Notes: generated by a model from the sequence alone, not told the origin. DNA of 64,000 nt from an uncultured Prevotellaceae bacterium (GCA_900318885.1 ONMN01000002.1:1-64000); one strand, 5' to 3'; numbered from the stretch's first letter, positions 32,975 to 41,571 are shown. Numbers and translations are program-made.

Positions 32975-34726
32975 ATGAACAAACTATCACGACTATTTTT
33001 CGTGAGCATGCTGGCAGCCCCAATGCTGTCAGCATGTTCCGACGATAACGACAACCTGTCGAATCTAGGCCCTTTGACGCCTGAAGAACAGACGTTTGGC
33101 AAGGCCACAGGCAATTTTACTGCCGAGGAATGGTATCCTGGTGGACAGTTGGGAACGACAGAGAAAGCCAGCTATTCGGCTCCTGCTCCGGCAGTGACCA
33201 ATCAGGCTGGTATGGAGGAAGACTTCATTGTTGGTGAGGGTTTCTTCGAGAAACTCTACACTTTCGAACAGGAGCCTCGAAAGGGTCTTGGTCCTGCTTG
33301 GGTTCGTAACTCTTGCATTGCCTGTCACCCCAGCTATGGTCACGGCAAGCGCCAGACGGAGTATCGTGCCAACACCATCGGCAACGGTTATCTGCTGGTC
33401 ATCTATCATCCCGACACCAATGGTTATATCACGGAAGTGACGGGAATGCCTCAGACGCAGGCCATGTCACCTTTTAAGGCACCCATCGATGAGAGTCAGA
33501 TTTCCATTGAGTGGAAGAACGTAACCGAGATGGAGAGCGGGTTGCCCATGCAGTTTGCGGACGGCGAGACGTATGCCCTTATTTATCCGGAGGTGCGCAT
33601 TCCGCAGGAGGCGTTCAACACCAATCCGAAGCCATCGAACTACGACGTTCGCTTGGAATCGACCATCGGCGTTTATGGCACAGGTCTGCTCGATGCCATT
33701 GATGACGAAGAGATCGAGGCACAGTGGAAGGCTGAGGCACCATATGTCGAACTGAATCCCGCCATGTGGGACAAGGAGGCTGGTAAGTTCAAGGCTTCTG
33801 CCTACTATTCTGCCGGTTATAATGACACAGGTACCTTCCATGGCGACCACGGTCCTTTGAAGCGTTTTACCTATGCTATGACGCGTGGTACATTGCAGGA
33901 CGGAGCTGGTGCTAACGCCATTTGGAACATCACCAACGTCACCCGCAGCGACCGTCATTGGCTTTACACCACTCCCGCTTGGGCAAAGGCACAGAGCGAG
34001 GATGAGGATGTGCTCAAATATATCAAGGAACACGGCGCTTCGGAGTCGAGCATCCTGCATCCTTACTATGCCGACGGCACCAACGAAGGTATTGCCAATC
34101 GTGTGAACGAGATTCTGAGCTGTTCGTCGATTGCCAAAAAGGAGACCTTCGACAAGTATCTCTACTTCGGTGCGCCTTACAATGGCAAAGATGAGATGAC
34201 CGACAAACAGTATTATCAGTTTATGGTTTGGCACCGTGGCCTCGCAGTTCCTGCTGCCCGTAATCTGAACGACACGAAGGTACAGCGCGGCAAGGAGCTT
34301 TTCTCGAAGATGGGTTGTGCTCAGTGTCACCGTCCGTCATGGAAGACCGGCAAGGACGATATGTGGGTGGATGCTTCGACGAAGGCCTACGCCCAGAGCG
34401 TCGGCAAGGATGTAAGCAAGATGCTGCCGAAATATCCCAACCAAACCATATGGCCCTATACCGATATGGTGCAGCATCGTCTGTTTATGAAGAACGATAT
34501 CCGCACGGGCTGGTGTCGCACCACGCCGTTGTGGGGTCGCGGACTGAGCCGTTTGCTGACAGGTGCTGACGATCGGTTGCACGACTGCCGCGCACGCACC
34601 GTCCTTGAGGCGATTATGTGGCACGGCTACTCGAAACAGTCGGATGGCTACCGCGCCACCGAACAGTTCTTCCATTTGTCGAAGGACGATCGTGATGCCG
34701 TCATTAAATTCATCGAAGCGATATAA
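32975..34726 (+). CDS. Di-haem cytochrome c lipoprotein (DHOR / thiol oxidoreductase-like, DUF1111)
   Basis: Lipoprotein signal with lipidated Cys21 (LSACSDDND). Two CxxCH haem-attachment sites are visible: CIACH near residue 114 and CAQCH near 448. The C-terminal half matches the DUF1111 di-haem family (HRGLAVPAARNL, TPLWGRGLS), related to MauG and cytochrome c peroxidases. A surface or periplasmic redox enzyme is expected; the substrate is unknown. It needs covalent haem insertion, which the next gene may provide. Confidence 0.9.
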   Translation: MNKLSRLFFVSMLAAPMLSACSDDNDNLSNLGPLTPEEQTFGKATGNFTAEEWYPGGQLGTTEKASYSAPAPAVTNQAGMEEDFIVGEGFFEKLYTFEQEPRKGLGPAWVRNSCIACHPSYGHGKRQTEYRANTIGNGYLLVIYHPDTNGYITEVTGMPQTQAMSPFKAPIDESQISIEWKNVTEMESGLPMQFADGETYALIYPEVRIPQEAFNTNPKPSNYDVRLESTIGVYGTGLLDAIDDEEIEAQWKAEAPYVELNPAMWDKEAGKFKASAYYSAGYNDTGTFHGDHGPLKRFTYAMTRGTLQDGAGANAIWNITNVTRSDRHWLYTTPAWAKAQSEDEDVLKYIKEHGASESSILHPYYADGTNEGIANRVNEILSCSSIAKKETFDKYLYFGAPYNGKDEMTDKQYYQFMVWHRGLAVPAARNLNDTKVQRGKELFSKMGCAQCHRPSWKTGKDDMWVDASTKAYAQSVGKDVSKMLPKYPNQTIWPYTDMVQHRLFMKNDIRTGWCRTTPLWGRGLSRLLTGADDRLHDCRARTVLEAIMWHGYSKQSDGYRATEQFFHLSKDDRDAVIKFIEAI

Positions 34727-34755
34727 TAATCGGGCGGTTTTTCCGTTAGAATAGT

Positions 34756-35865
34756 ATGAAGAAGACCGTCGTTATTCTATATATTGTGGTGGTTGCCGTC
34801 ATGGCAGCCGCCACAATCGTTGAGAACAGTCAAGGCACGGAGTTTGTCGCAGAAAACATCTATGGTGCATGGTGGTTTTCTGCTTTGTGGGCTTTGCTGG
34901 CGGCGGCAGGCATCTTTTGGTTTGTCAAGAGCAAGGTTCGCCGCCCGTCGATCGTGGTGCTTCATCTGTCGTTCTTGGTCATCCTTGCCGGCGCCCTGTT
35001 GACGCATCTGACCGCCGTGCAGGGTGTTGTTCCTTTGCGTAAGGGAATACCTACAAATGAGTATCTCACGCGCGACATGCGCCTTCACCATTTGCCGTTC
35101 ACCATCAGTCTTGATGACTTCGAAATCAAATATTACGACGACAGCAACGATCCGTCCGACTATATCTCCCGCGTCACGATTGACGGTGAGCCCGTTACCA
35201 TCTCGATGAACCATATTGCCAGTTGTAGCGGTGTCCGTCTTTATCAGATGGATTTTGACCCCGACCTGCAGGGTAGCATCCTCGCCATGAACAGCGACCC
35301 GTGGGGTATTCCCGTTACCTATTGCGGCTATGCGCTGCTCTTCGTGGCGTTGCTATGGATACTCATCGACCCCAAGGGCCAGTTCCGCAATCAGTTATCC
35401 GAACTGCGAGGGCGTCGCTACCAGCTGTTGTCCGTTCTCCTCCTGTTCGTTTACTCCTTCTTGCTCTACCACTTCCTGGGCAAGTATTCTTCGGCCAATC
35501 ATCCGTTGCCGGTGCTCAACTCCTGGCTGTTGCCCGTCCACGTGTCTACTATCATCATGGCCTATCTGTTGCTGTTCGTTGCCATCTTTGTGCGCGCCAT
35601 GCTTTATCCGGCACTCGCGTTCCTTGGTTATGGCATCTTCATTGGCGCCATTTGGGCCAACGTGTCGTGGGGCAACTACTGGTCGTGGGATCCGAAAGAG
35701 ACGTGGGCGCTCATCACCTTCATGGTCTATGCTGTTCCTGCCCATAAATCCTTCCACTTGTCAAACAGGTCTTTCCGCCTCTACATGGCGTTGGCATTCC
35801 TCACCATTCTCATGACCTATTTCGGTGTGAACTACCTGTTGGGAGGCATGCATTCATACGCTTAG
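34756..35865 (+). CDS. ccsA: Compact cytochrome c biogenesis protein (ResB-like/CcsA fusion)
   Basis: An integral membrane haem-handling protein of cytochrome c maturation system II. The N-terminal ResB-like part has two to three membrane segments and an extracytoplasmic loop (about 95-165). The C-terminal CcsA-like part has the tryptophan-rich haem motif WGNYWSWDPKETW (about 305-317). At 369 aa it is about half of typical CcsBA fusions. It follows the di-haem gene by 29 bp, suggesting a dedicated maturase. Its 3' end overlaps the convergent cobQ by 12 bp. Confidence 0.88.
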   Translation: MKKTVVILYIVVVAVMAAATIVENSQGTEFVAENIYGAWWFSALWALLAAAGIFWFVKSKVRRPSIVVLHLSFLVILAGALLTHLTAVQGVVPLRKGIPTNEYLTRDMRLHHLPFTISLDDFEIKYYDDSNDPSDYISRVTIDGEPVTISMNHIASCSGVRLYQMDFDPDLQGSILAMNSDPWGIPVTYCGYALLFVALLWILIDPKGQFRNQLSELRGRRYQLLSVLLLFVYSFLLYHFLGKYSSANHPLPVLNSWLLPVHVSTIIMAYLLLFVAIFVRAMLYPALAFLGYGIFIGAIWANVSWGNYWSWDPKETWALITFMVYAVPAHKSFHLSNRSFRLYMALAFLTILMTYFGVNYLLGGMHSYA

Positions 35866-37308
35866 AATATCGTAGATACGATTGATATCGACATGCTGGC
35901 GGACGTGAGCCGCCAGTTTGTTGTATTGCTCATTCTTAAAGGTTTGCAGGTCTGACTGATTGTTCAGCGGGGAACGCTGAACTGCGAACTTACTTAGCAA
36001 GTGCTCAATGACGGGTGCATTATCGAGGAAACCATGAATGTATGTGCCGATGCAATGATCTGTCTGCAGGATGGACTCATCGGTATCGCTGACACCCTGA
36101 TGGATTTCATACCCTTGACATTCCTGGCCTTCAAACGCAAACGTCACCTGACGGGTGGTTTTATCCGTAGTCATCGTGGTGTTGATGGGCAATAGTCCAA
36201 GACCAGGCAGACTCGTGATGCTACCCTCGATGCCATCAGGGTCGTCGACCGTCTGACCTAACATCTGATAACCTCCACAGATACCTACCACCATCTTCCC
36301 GTCACGATGAGCACGCTGAATGGCCTGTGCACAACCGTTACGACGCAACTCCATCAAGTCGTCGAGCGTAGCCTTTGTGCCAGGCAGAATAATGATGTCG
36401 GCCTGTTGGATATCAGCGACGTTGTTGGTATAGAAAAGATTGACGCGGGGGTCGCGCTCTAATGTATCGAAATCGGTATAATTGCTGATATGTCGTAAGA
36501 GGATGACTGCCACGTTCACTTTGCCCTCAGCCAATTGACGGCGCTTCTGTTCCAATGCCACGCTATCCTCTTCATCAATATAGATGTCTTTGTAATAGGG
36601 TATCACACCCAAGACCGGTACGCCACAAATATCTTCGAGCATCTTGCGACCCTCGTCGAAGAGGCGCATATCGCCACGAAACTTGTTGATGATGATACCT
36701 TTGATGAGTTTCCTGTCTTCGGGTGTCTGCAACATGATGCTGCCATAAACCGAAGCAAAGACGCCACCGCGGTCAATATCGCCCACAAGGATGACGTCAG
36801 CCTTCGCGTGACGGGCCATCGACATGTTCACCAAATCGCGGTCCTTTAGGTTTATCTCTGCAATACTGCCTGCACCCTCCATCACAATGGGGTTATAGCG
36901 TCTTGCCAAACGGTCGAAGGCGTCGCAAACTTCCTGCCTATAATCTATTCTCTCACCTCTTACCTCTGACCTCTCACCTCCTTTTCTCCAATAGTCGTAG
37001 GCATCCTTATTGCCGATAGGTTTGCCGTTCAGAACCACCTGAGAAGTATGGTCACTCTGAGGCTTCAGGAGCAATGGATTCATATCCGTATGACAAGGAA
37101 TGCCTGCCGCTTCCGCCTGTACAGCCTGCGCACGGCCAATCTCGAAACCCTCGGGTGTGGCATATGAGTTCAGCGCCATGTTCTGTGCCTTAAAAGGTGC
37201 GGGCTGGTAGCCGTCCTGCTTGAAGATGCGACAAAACGCTGCTGCCACGATGCTCTTGCCGACATCGCTGCCTGTTCCGGCAAACATGATGGGATGGAGA
37301 TGCTTCAT
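35854..37308 (-). CDS. cobQ: Adenosylcobyric acid synthase
   Basis: Amidates four side chains of adenosylcobyrinate a,c-diamide using glutamine. N-terminal P-loop synthetase (GTGSDVGKSIVAAAFCR) and C-terminal type 1 glutamine amidotransferase (MVVGICGGYQMLG with catalytic Cys, and YIHGFLDN His). Two in-frame repeat inserts: GGERSEVRGER near residue 112, from a 7-bp array, and VQRSPLN near 443, from the palindrome at 35962-35982. The start overlaps the cobB C-part stop (ATGA). Confidence 0.95.
   Translation of the reverse strand: MKHLHPIMFAGTGSDVGKSIVAAAFCRIFKQDGYQPAPFKAQNMALNSYATPEGFEIGRAQAVQAEAAGIPCHTDMNPLLLKPQSDHTSQVVLNGKPIGNKDAYDYWRKGGERSEVRGERIDYRQEVCDAFDRLARRYNPIVMEGAGSIAEINLKDRDLVNMSMARHAKADVILVGDIDRGGVFASVYGSIMLQTPEDRKLIKGIIINKFRGDMRLFDEGRKMLEDICGVPVLGVIPYYKDIYIDEEDSVALEQKRRQLAEGKVNVAVILLRHISNYTDFDTLERDPRVNLFYTNNVADIQQADIIILPGTKATLDDLMELRRNGCAQAIQRAHRDGKMVVGICGGYQMLGQTVDDPDGIEGSITSLPGLGLLPINTTMTTDKTTRQVTFAFEGQECQGYEIHQGVSDTDESILQTDHCIGTYIHGFLDNAPVIEHLLSKFAVQRSPLNNQSDLQTFKNEQYNKLAAHVRQHVDINRIYDILSV
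35962..35982. repeat. In-frame palindrome in cobQ
   Basis: GTTCAGCG (35962-35969), loop GGGAA, CGCTGAAC (35975-35982): a perfect 8-bp stem. The loop is identical to palindromes in uvrA and recQ although the stem sequence differs. Confidence 0.8.
36948..36981 (+). repeat. 7-bp tandem array in cobQ
   Basis: Units TCTCACC, TCTTACC, TCTGACC, TCTCACC in tandem. It encodes GGERSEVRGER on the minus strand. Nearly the same array is found 460 bp away in cobB. Confidence 0.85.
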
Positions 37309-37886
37309 AGTTGATAGAGATGCGTATAACTGGCTAATACATTCTTATATCTGAATACAGGCGTATCGACGGGTTCGCCTTTGGCATCGTAGACTTGGGC
37401 GGCAGAAGGTATTCTCTCACCTCTCACCTCTGACCCCTCACCTCTGTAAAATTGCGTATAGTGGAACTCATGTCCACGATATTCTTTGCCGTCGAGCTCG
37501 AAACGTCGGTAGCCCAGCGAGAGTTTGCGGTCTGCCTTGTGGGCGGTGATAGAGTAGGGCAGTACGCCACACATCTCATACTCGCCGTCGTCCGTCACGA
37601 TGCTTTGGCAGAGGTACATCATACCACCGCACTCTGCTACAATCCTACCGCCTCGTTCCGCATAGTCCTTGATGGCCCTGCGACAAGCCTCGTTTCTCAC
37701 CAAAGCATCCAAATGTTTCTCAGGATACCCTCCTGGCAGATACAACAGGTCGATACCTTCAAACGAAGGCACCTCCGTCTCAGGGTCGAAGAACCGAACC
37801 TGTGCGAAGCTGTCAATCGTCTCTTGATACAGAAACGAGAACGATTCCTTATTGCGGGCTATCAAAGCGCTAACAGTTCCTGCCAT
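37305..37886 (-). pseudogene. cobB: Cobyrinate a,c-diamide synthase, C-terminal part (split cobB)
   Basis: The glutamine amidotransferase half of CobB/CbiA (PGGYPEKHL, IVAECGGMMYL with catalytic Cys, GHEFHYTQF). Conserved sequence resumes at ALIARNKESFSFLYQE, in the -1 frame relative to the N-terminal part and just where the N-part stops. The internal ATG used here overlaps the N-part by 25 nt. A 7-bp array at 37412-37446 inserts GEGSEVRGER. It could be a one-base deletion in the CTTTGA context, an assembly error, or a working two-subunit form made by coupled translation. Confidence 0.7.
37412..37446 (+). repeat. 7-bp tandem array in cobB
   Basis: Units TCTCACC, TCTCACC, TCTGACC, CCTCACC, then TCTG. 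Differs from the cobQ array by a few bases. It encodes a Gly/Glu/Arg-rich loop in the amidotransferase domain. Confidence 0.85.
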
Positions 37887-38515
37887 TTTACGTGTTCCTC
37901 CAATAGTTTAATGAGTGACTGATGCTCCATATTCTCTGAAAAGTCCAGTCCCAAATAGCGCGAGCCTTGTTCGAGCGAAGCATCCTTAGGCAGATACCCT
38001 AGACACTCGACGCCCAAGTCCGTGCACACCTGCTGGAGCATGGCGAAATGCCGTTCCGAGCCCACCTTATTGAATATCACGCCTGCGATGCGGACGTCCT
38101 TTCTGAAGTTGATAAACCCCGATAGCAATGCCGCCATCGAATAGGCTGCCGACTTCGCATCCACCACCAACACCACAGGAATATCCAGCACGCGGGCTAT
38201 CTCATACGACGAACCCCGTTCGCGGTCATAACCGTCGAACAAGCCCATCATACCCTCCACGATACACACATCTGCAGCCTTTCCATAGCGCTCAAACAAT
38301 TCTCTCACATGTTCTGGCGTCGCCATAAACGTGTCGAGGTTGATGCTCGGCCTTCCGCACACCGCCTCGTGGAACTTCGTGTCGATATAGTCTGGCCCGC
38401 ACTTGAACGGTTGCACCTTCATGCCCTTCTGTGTCATCAACGCCATCAACCCTCTGGCAATCGTCGTTTTGCCAGAGCCGCTCATCGGTGCTGCTATCAG
38501 AAATGCTGCTTTCAT
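37862..38515 (-). pseudogene. cobB: Cobyrinate a,c-diamide synthase, N-terminal part (split cobB)
   Basis: The ATP-dependent synthetase half of CobB/CbiA, which amidates the a and c acetate groups. P-loop APMSGSGKTTIARGLM near residue 9, VEGMMGLFDGYD near 86 and EEHVKWQELLAL at the end. It stops at TGA where homologs run on into the amidotransferase domain. Adding the overlapping downstream frame gives a chain of about 400 aa, close to normal CobB. The start is 2 bp after the btuB stop in the operon. Confidence 0.72.
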
Positions 38516-38517
38516 CG

Positions 38518-40590
38518 TTATTTGAATCTTACCTTCAGTCCTACCATTAACATTCGTCCAGGCGAATAGAGCGCATATTTCCTCGTCGACGAGTCGATGC
38601 GACGGTCCACCTTATTGAATATGTTATCCACACCGATGCTGGGTTCCAAATAGGCCCACTTCGTCACGTCGAAAGCGTGGGTCGTATTCAGGTTCCACAG
38701 TCCGAAACCTGGTGCATCCTCGTAAGTCCCCGTGTAATAGGTCTTCGACTGCAACCGTCCGTTCACATTGGCGTTCAGCGTGTAGCGTCCCCATGTGTGA
38801 CGGTAGTTCGCAGCAATCGTTGCCGCATGGCGGATGCTACGTTCCAACACCGACCATTCGTCGCCCGTCTTCGTGCGTGCATAGGTGTAGGCGTAATTGC
38901 CCGACAAGTTGAAGCCCTTGAAGATGTTGGCCGATACGTTTGCCTGCACGCCCTTCACGTCACCCTCGTCGCTGTTCTGATAGAGCGCATAGCTCACCAT
39001 CTTGTCAGCCTGGTCCTGCGTCATTTCCGGAAACTCCTGCATCAGCATCTGGCGACTGGCGTCGTCCACGGGAACATTCTCCTTGACAATCATATCGTTG
39101 ATGCGGTTGATGTAACCCGTCACGCTGACGGCAATCACGTCGTCGCGATATTCGGCATTCAGCGCGAAATAGTTGCTCTTCTCAGGATTCAGGTCCTTGT
39201 TGCCAAAACTGATTTGCGCCTTACCGCGATTCACGGAGAAGTAGTGGTAGTAGAGCTCGTCGAGTCCGGGAGCACGGAAGCCCGCCGAGTAGGTGGCGCG
39301 GAAACGGAAATTGCCCGGGGCATACATCAGCGTCGCTTTCGGCGTCAAATGGGTACCGAAAGTCTCGTGGTTGTTTAGTCGCAAACCGACGGTGGCCGTA
39401 GCAAACCCTCTTCCCACGCGAACCTTCGCCTCGTGCTGGGCGTAGGCTGCCAGCGAATACACATGCTGGTCGATGTTGCCACTGGTGGCGGTCAGGTAAT
39501 CCTTGCGCCAGTCGGCTCCGAAGATGGTCGTCGAGTTGCTGGTCAGACCGAGGATGGCCTTCGCCTGTCCCTCCATCATGCGCTGCTTCTTCGACTCCAC
39601 GTAGTCGCCAACGGCATTCGTCTTGGTCTCCGCGTCATACTCCTTTCCGTAGCGGAAACGGTCCACCGTGAAGTCGGCCTGCAGCGAGTTCTTCTGCGTA
39701 AACTTATAGATGCCGCCCACGTTCCATCGCAGTCCTTTGTAGCGCATCTCGTAGTCGGTGCCGCCAGTGACGTCGGGATTGGTGTTAGGGCGGTCGGTGA
39801 TTTTGTACGAATAGTCCAGACCCGCGTTCAGCGCCAGATGCTGATTGGGGGCATAGATGAATTTCTGTCCCAGAATGCTTGCGCGATAGCCCGTAAACAG
39901 CGGTGCTATCGACCGTTGCGTCTCGGTGTCCGAGCCCTTCACGTATTCCAGGTCGTTGTTGCGATAGCTGTCGGCGCGGTCGTGGGTAAACGACGTGTAC
40001 GAGCCGAAACCGTCCTTGTAGATGTCGAGCGTCGCACTCTCCGTCAGCACGCCGTGACCGCTAATACGGAGGTCGTTGGCGACACTGACAAACGACTCCG
40101 TAGGCTGGTCGGTGATGATGTTGATGACACCCGCAATGGCGTCGCTGCCGTATAGCGACGATGCCGCACCGTCGAGCACCTCGATACGTTTTACGCGCGA
40201 CATGTTGATGCGGTTCAGGTCCACGTTATTCGAGATGTCGCCTGACAGCTTCTGACCGTTAATCAAGATGAGGATATACTTGTTGCCCAGTCCGTTCAAC
40301 CGCAGTTGCGAGCCCATGCTGTTCGGGGCCATCGACACCTGTGGCATCAGGCGCGTCAGTGCACCGTCAAACGTCTTAATGCCCTGTTCCCGAATCTCCT
40401 GACTGCTGATGACGCTGACCGGTGTCGACGTGCTCTTCAGTCGCTGGTGATGCCCTGAACCCGTCACTACCACGGGGTTCAGATTATACGTCCTGTCTAC
40501 CGAGTCGCGCCGCTCCATCTTGTGAATCTGCGCAGAAGCGCTAATGGCCGACAGAAACGCTATCATCAAGGTTAAAGCAATCTTGTTCAT
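38518..40590 (-). CDS. TonB-dependent outer-membrane receptor (BtuB-like)
   Basis: Outer-membrane gated channel of about 690 aa. A signal peptide ends near ISASAQ; the plug domain (about 30-165) has VVVTGSG, GDISNNVDLNRINMSRVKRIEVLDG and GSDAIAGVINI, followed by a 22-strand-type barrel. The MNKIALT start is chosen; the longer frame runs back through the promoter. It is the first gene of an operon with cobB and cobQ, so a corrinoid ligand is likely. No cobalamin riboswitch fits into its ~30-nt leader. Confidence 0.88.
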   Translation of the reverse strand: MNKIALTLMIAFLSAISASAQIHKMERRDSVDRTYNLNPVVVTGSGHHQRLKSTSTPVSVISSQEIREQGIKTFDGALTRLMPQVSMAPNSMGSQLRLNGLGNKYILILINGQKLSGDISNNVDLNRINMSRVKRIEVLDGAASSLYGSDAIAGVINIITDQPTESFVSVANDLRISGHGVLTESATLDIYKDGFGSYTSFTHDRADSYRNNDLEYVKGSDTETQRSIAPLFTGYRASILGQKFIYAPNQHLALNAGLDYSYKITDRPNTNPDVTGGTDYEMRYKGLRWNVGGIYKFTQKNSLQADFTVDRFRYGKEYDAETKTNAVGDYVESKKQRMMEGQAKAILGLTSNSTTIFGADWRKDYLTATSGNIDQHVYSLAAYAQHEAKVRVGRGFATATVGLRLNNHETFGTHLTPKATLMYAPGNFRFRATYSAGFRAPGLDELYYHYFSVNRGKAQISFGNKDLNPEKSNYFALNAEYRDDVIAVSVTGYINRINDMIVKENVPVDDASRQMLMQEFPEMTQDQADKMVSYALYQNSDEGDVKGVQANVSANIFKGFNLSGNYAYTYARTKTGDEWSVLERSIRHAATIAANYRHTWGRYTLNANVNGRLQSKTYYTGTYEDAPGFGLWNLNTTHAFDVTKWAYLEPSIGVDNIFNKVDRRIDSSTRKYALYSPGRMLMVGLKVRFK

Positions 40591-40611
40591 GTTGTTCTTG
40601 TTTAACATAAT

Positions 40612-40624
40612 CGCACTTAGTGCG
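40612..40624. promoter_or_regulatory. Palindrome at the transcription start of btuB-like gene
   Basis: CGCACTTAGTGCG is a perfect 6-bp inverted repeat around one base. It lies directly after the -7 box. The same arms (CGCACT/AGTGCG) follow the -7 box of the orphan TonB-like gene at 41476-41490. It could be a shared operator. Confidence 0.5.
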
Positions 40625-40656
40625 CAAAGGTACGAAAAAAAAACGAGCCCACCAAA
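40625..40656 (-). promoter_or_regulatory. Promoter of btuB-cobB-cobQ
   Basis: On the minus strand TTTG (40653-40656), 20 nt including nine T, TACCTTTG (40625-40632). The TTTG lies in the loop of a hairpin formed by GGGCTCA and TGGGCTC (40645-40666). Confidence 0.75.
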
Positions 40657-40690
40657 CGATGAGCCCGAATTTTCTGTTGCGCTTTCCGGC

Positions 40691-41075
40691 GAACGCCCTG
40701 CAAAAGACAAAAAGATAAAAAGATAAATCTCTCGCAATACCTTTATTTAGGGCAATTCCGAGATACAACAAAATCCACGCCATGCTATTATGACGTGCAT
40801 TTTTGTTGGTCCACAAATCTCCCGACCGGTGGAGGATATTGCCGGAAAAAACATAATTTTCCTTAATACTTTTTTACCCCTGTTAACACTTCGCGAGGCG
40901 AATTTATCTTTTTATCTTTTTGTCTTTTCCCGGGTGTTTGCACGGGGGCCAATATATGTATAAGGGGGATTACTTAAATATATTTTTAAATACCTATTTA
41001 TATTTACATACATTATTATAAAAGGGCTTTCTCTGGTGAACGCCCTGCAAAAGACAAAAAGATAAAAAGATAAAT
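40691..41075. repeat. 38-bp direct repeats with an inverted copy between them
   Basis: 40691-40728 and 41038-41075 are identical (GAACGCCCTGCAAAAGAC followed by AAAAAGAT units). 40902-40928 carries 27 bp of the same sequence inverted. The 3' part is itself a short AAAAGAT tandem. The element may be mobile or a recombination product. Confidence 0.8.
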
Positions 41076-41176
41076 TTCAAAAAAGCCGTTAAAATGTTCG
41101 GCATTGGCACACATTCGGTATTTTTTTGAAGTGTCAAAATGTCCCGAATTTTCATTGTCGTTCCAAAAATTCTTCA

Positions 41177-41265
41177 TACTTTTGCACCGTCAAGCGCTGA
41201 CAAGGGTTGCTCCCGCTCTCCTCAAGGGTTGCTCCAAGGATGTTCCGAGTTTATGACGGCTTTTA
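41177..41265 (+). promoter_or_regulatory. Promoter and structured leader of unknown role
   Basis: TACTTTTG (41177-41184) with ATTG (41154-41157) 19 nt upstream. The transcript would begin with CCGTCA, which can pair with TGACGG about 65 nt later. Inside are two CAAGGGTTGCTCC direct repeats. No full gene follows, only a 51-codon frame (41328-41483) of unknown value, so this may be an orphan leader or a small RNA. Confidence 0.4.
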
Positions 41266-41443
41266 GGGGTTGGGCGCGGTAAAACCGAAAGTTTTTTATT
41301 CGTTTAACAATTTAAATTTTTACAACTATGCTTTGGTACTTTACTCACTTATTCGTAATTTTCTCCAGGAGAAGTTTTTGGACGAGCCAAGCGAACAAGT
41401 TCGAGTCCTTTCGCTCGAAAGAACAAAGAAAAACTCGTTTTCC

Positions 41444-41475
41444 TTTGGTTCTTTGCTCACTTTTTCGTACCTTTG
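41444..41475 (+). promoter_or_regulatory. Promoter of the orphan TonB-like gene
   Basis: TTTG (41444-41447), 20 nt, TACCTTTG (41468-41475). The sequence from CACTTTTTCGTACC to the inverted repeat CGCACT-gat-AGTGCG closely resembles the btuB promoter. Confidence 0.7.
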
Positions 41476-41571
41476 CGCACTGATAGTGCGAGAGACTGCT
41501 CACACTTGGCCATTGATACAAGTATCATGGCTCTCGCTTAACCGCAGCCTTCGCAGGCAAATTTCAATAGT

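Larger units (their letters stand above)
40667..41571. other. Long intergenic region between the two TonB-like genes
   Basis: No convincing protein gene. It holds two 38-bp direct repeats (40691-40728, 41038-41075) with an inverted partial copy between (40902-40928), an A/T-rich stretch (40950-41030), a promoter with a structured leader (41177-41265), a 51-codon ATG frame (41328-41483) and the promoter of the next gene (41444-41475). Confidence 0.6.

Noticed and set aside
37862-37890. Programmed +1 frameshift like that of prfB (CTT TGA) in cobB
   Set aside because: The sequence looks similar, but the downstream conserved frame is -1, and the +1 frame meets a stop within a few codons.
40591-40640. 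Cobalamin riboswitch upstream of the BtuB-like gene
   Set aside because: Only about 30 nt lie between the predicted start site and the ATG, and no B12-box-like sequence is present.
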